A stretch of 64,000 nt of DNA. Origin: Kangiellaceae bacterium (GTDB lineage: Bacteria > Pseudomonadota > Gammaproteobacteria > Enterobacterales > Kangiellaceae). The stretch lies in assembly GCA_026196875.1 (NCBI GenBank), contig JAPHTP010000011.1:1-64000 (forward strand). Reading direction: 5' to 3'. How positions within the stretch are numbered: the stretch's first letter is position 1; each line of letters opens with the position of its first letter. Positions 63,826 through 64,000 of the stretch are shown one piece after another. The notes under the pieces were generated by a model, which was not told where the DNA came from, did not search any database, and saw nothing but the letters and a program-made list of their open reading frames with translations. The position numbers were made by a program, and so were the translations under genes.

Positions 63826-63860
63826 AAAAAATGCCGAAGTAAGTTCTTCGGCATTTTGTT
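63826..63860 (+). terminator. Intrinsic terminator after the DUF4132 gene
   Basis: AAAATGCCGAA (63828-63838) and TTCGGCATTTT (63847-63857) form an 11-bp stem with an 8-base loop, with a T-rich end on the plus strand and a matching A-run on the other side, so it may act in both directions. Confidence 0.85.
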
Positions 63861-63927
63861 TTAGGATGATCGGATAAAAGTAAGAAACTGGCTAAGAGTG
63901 CAGGAATAAGAAGTAAACTCCTCCGCA

Positions 63928-64000
63928 CTACAACTCATCACCATCAACCTTAGCAATAAACATAATCCTCAACCTCCCCCACGGTTCAACATCTCCAGCT
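63928..64000 (-). CDS. 3' end of a minus-strand gene cut by the window end
   Basis: The last 24 codons on the minus strand read AGDVEPWGRLRIMFIAKVDGDEL and end in TAG at 63928-63930, converging on the DUF4132 gene with a bidirectional terminator between. Too short to identify. Confidence 0.4.
   Translation of the reverse strand, partial: AGDVEPWGRLRIMFIAKVDGDEL

Overview
The window looks like chromosomal DNA from a marine, AT-rich gammaproteobacterium. The evidence is the gamma-type TruC, a ferric-siderophore TonB receptor, MscK-like channel architecture, an AcpH-type relic and VPA1262-type accessory genes. A Kangiella/Aliikangiella-like host is a guess; no rRNA or marker gene is present to test it.

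Region 1-24 kb is mostly host-type metabolism and envelope: an SDR (cut by the window start), TruC with a LytTR membrane regulator, a LACTB-like serine hydrolase, an MscS channel, and a TonB receptor coupled to an ABC exporter with two DUF3526 permeases. It also has a lipoprotein, an HDAC-like deacetylase next to a predicted permuted papain-fold peptidase, a trypsin-like protease with two PPC domains, an amidohydrolase plus TPR protein, and a DUF2306 protein divergent from an AraC-type membrane regulator. Six intergenic sites here carry short degenerate tandem arrays (14-18 bp units). Each has a unit sequence of its own, and several start at a stop codon.

Region 25-36 kb is a variable zone: alpha/beta hydrolases, a polymorphic-toxin-like lipase with small immunity-like neighbours (one frameshifted) inside a direct repeat, and several secreted or membrane proteins of unknown function. 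Region 35.9-38.0 kb is rich in repeats: a REP-like doublet, a 14-bp inverted-repeat element, and two 230-240 bp copies of a structured element flanking plsC.

Region 38-64 kb reads as a defence/accessory island. Its modules are a 2H phosphoesterase with a membrane partner; a Upf1-like helicase-nuclease with a membrane protein; a reverse transcriptase with a SLATT membrane effector behind a highly folded leader RNA; a C5 DNA methyltransferase with a GHKL ATPase-PD-(D/E)XK nuclease; an HNH nuclease with a HIT protein; a PLD-like VPA1262-type protein with a 701-aa partner; a DUF4041/GIY-YIG protein with small coiled-coil and membrane partners; and a DUF4132 giant with a small partner. Two diverged copies of one membrane-protein locus (one a pseudogene) flank about 9.6 kb of this island in direct orientation. 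The best candidate for a system of unusual biology is the reverse transcriptase-SLATT-ncRNA operon at 43.1-45.2 kb. The stop-anchored minisatellites and the structured repeats around plsC are the best candidates for undescribed sequence elements.
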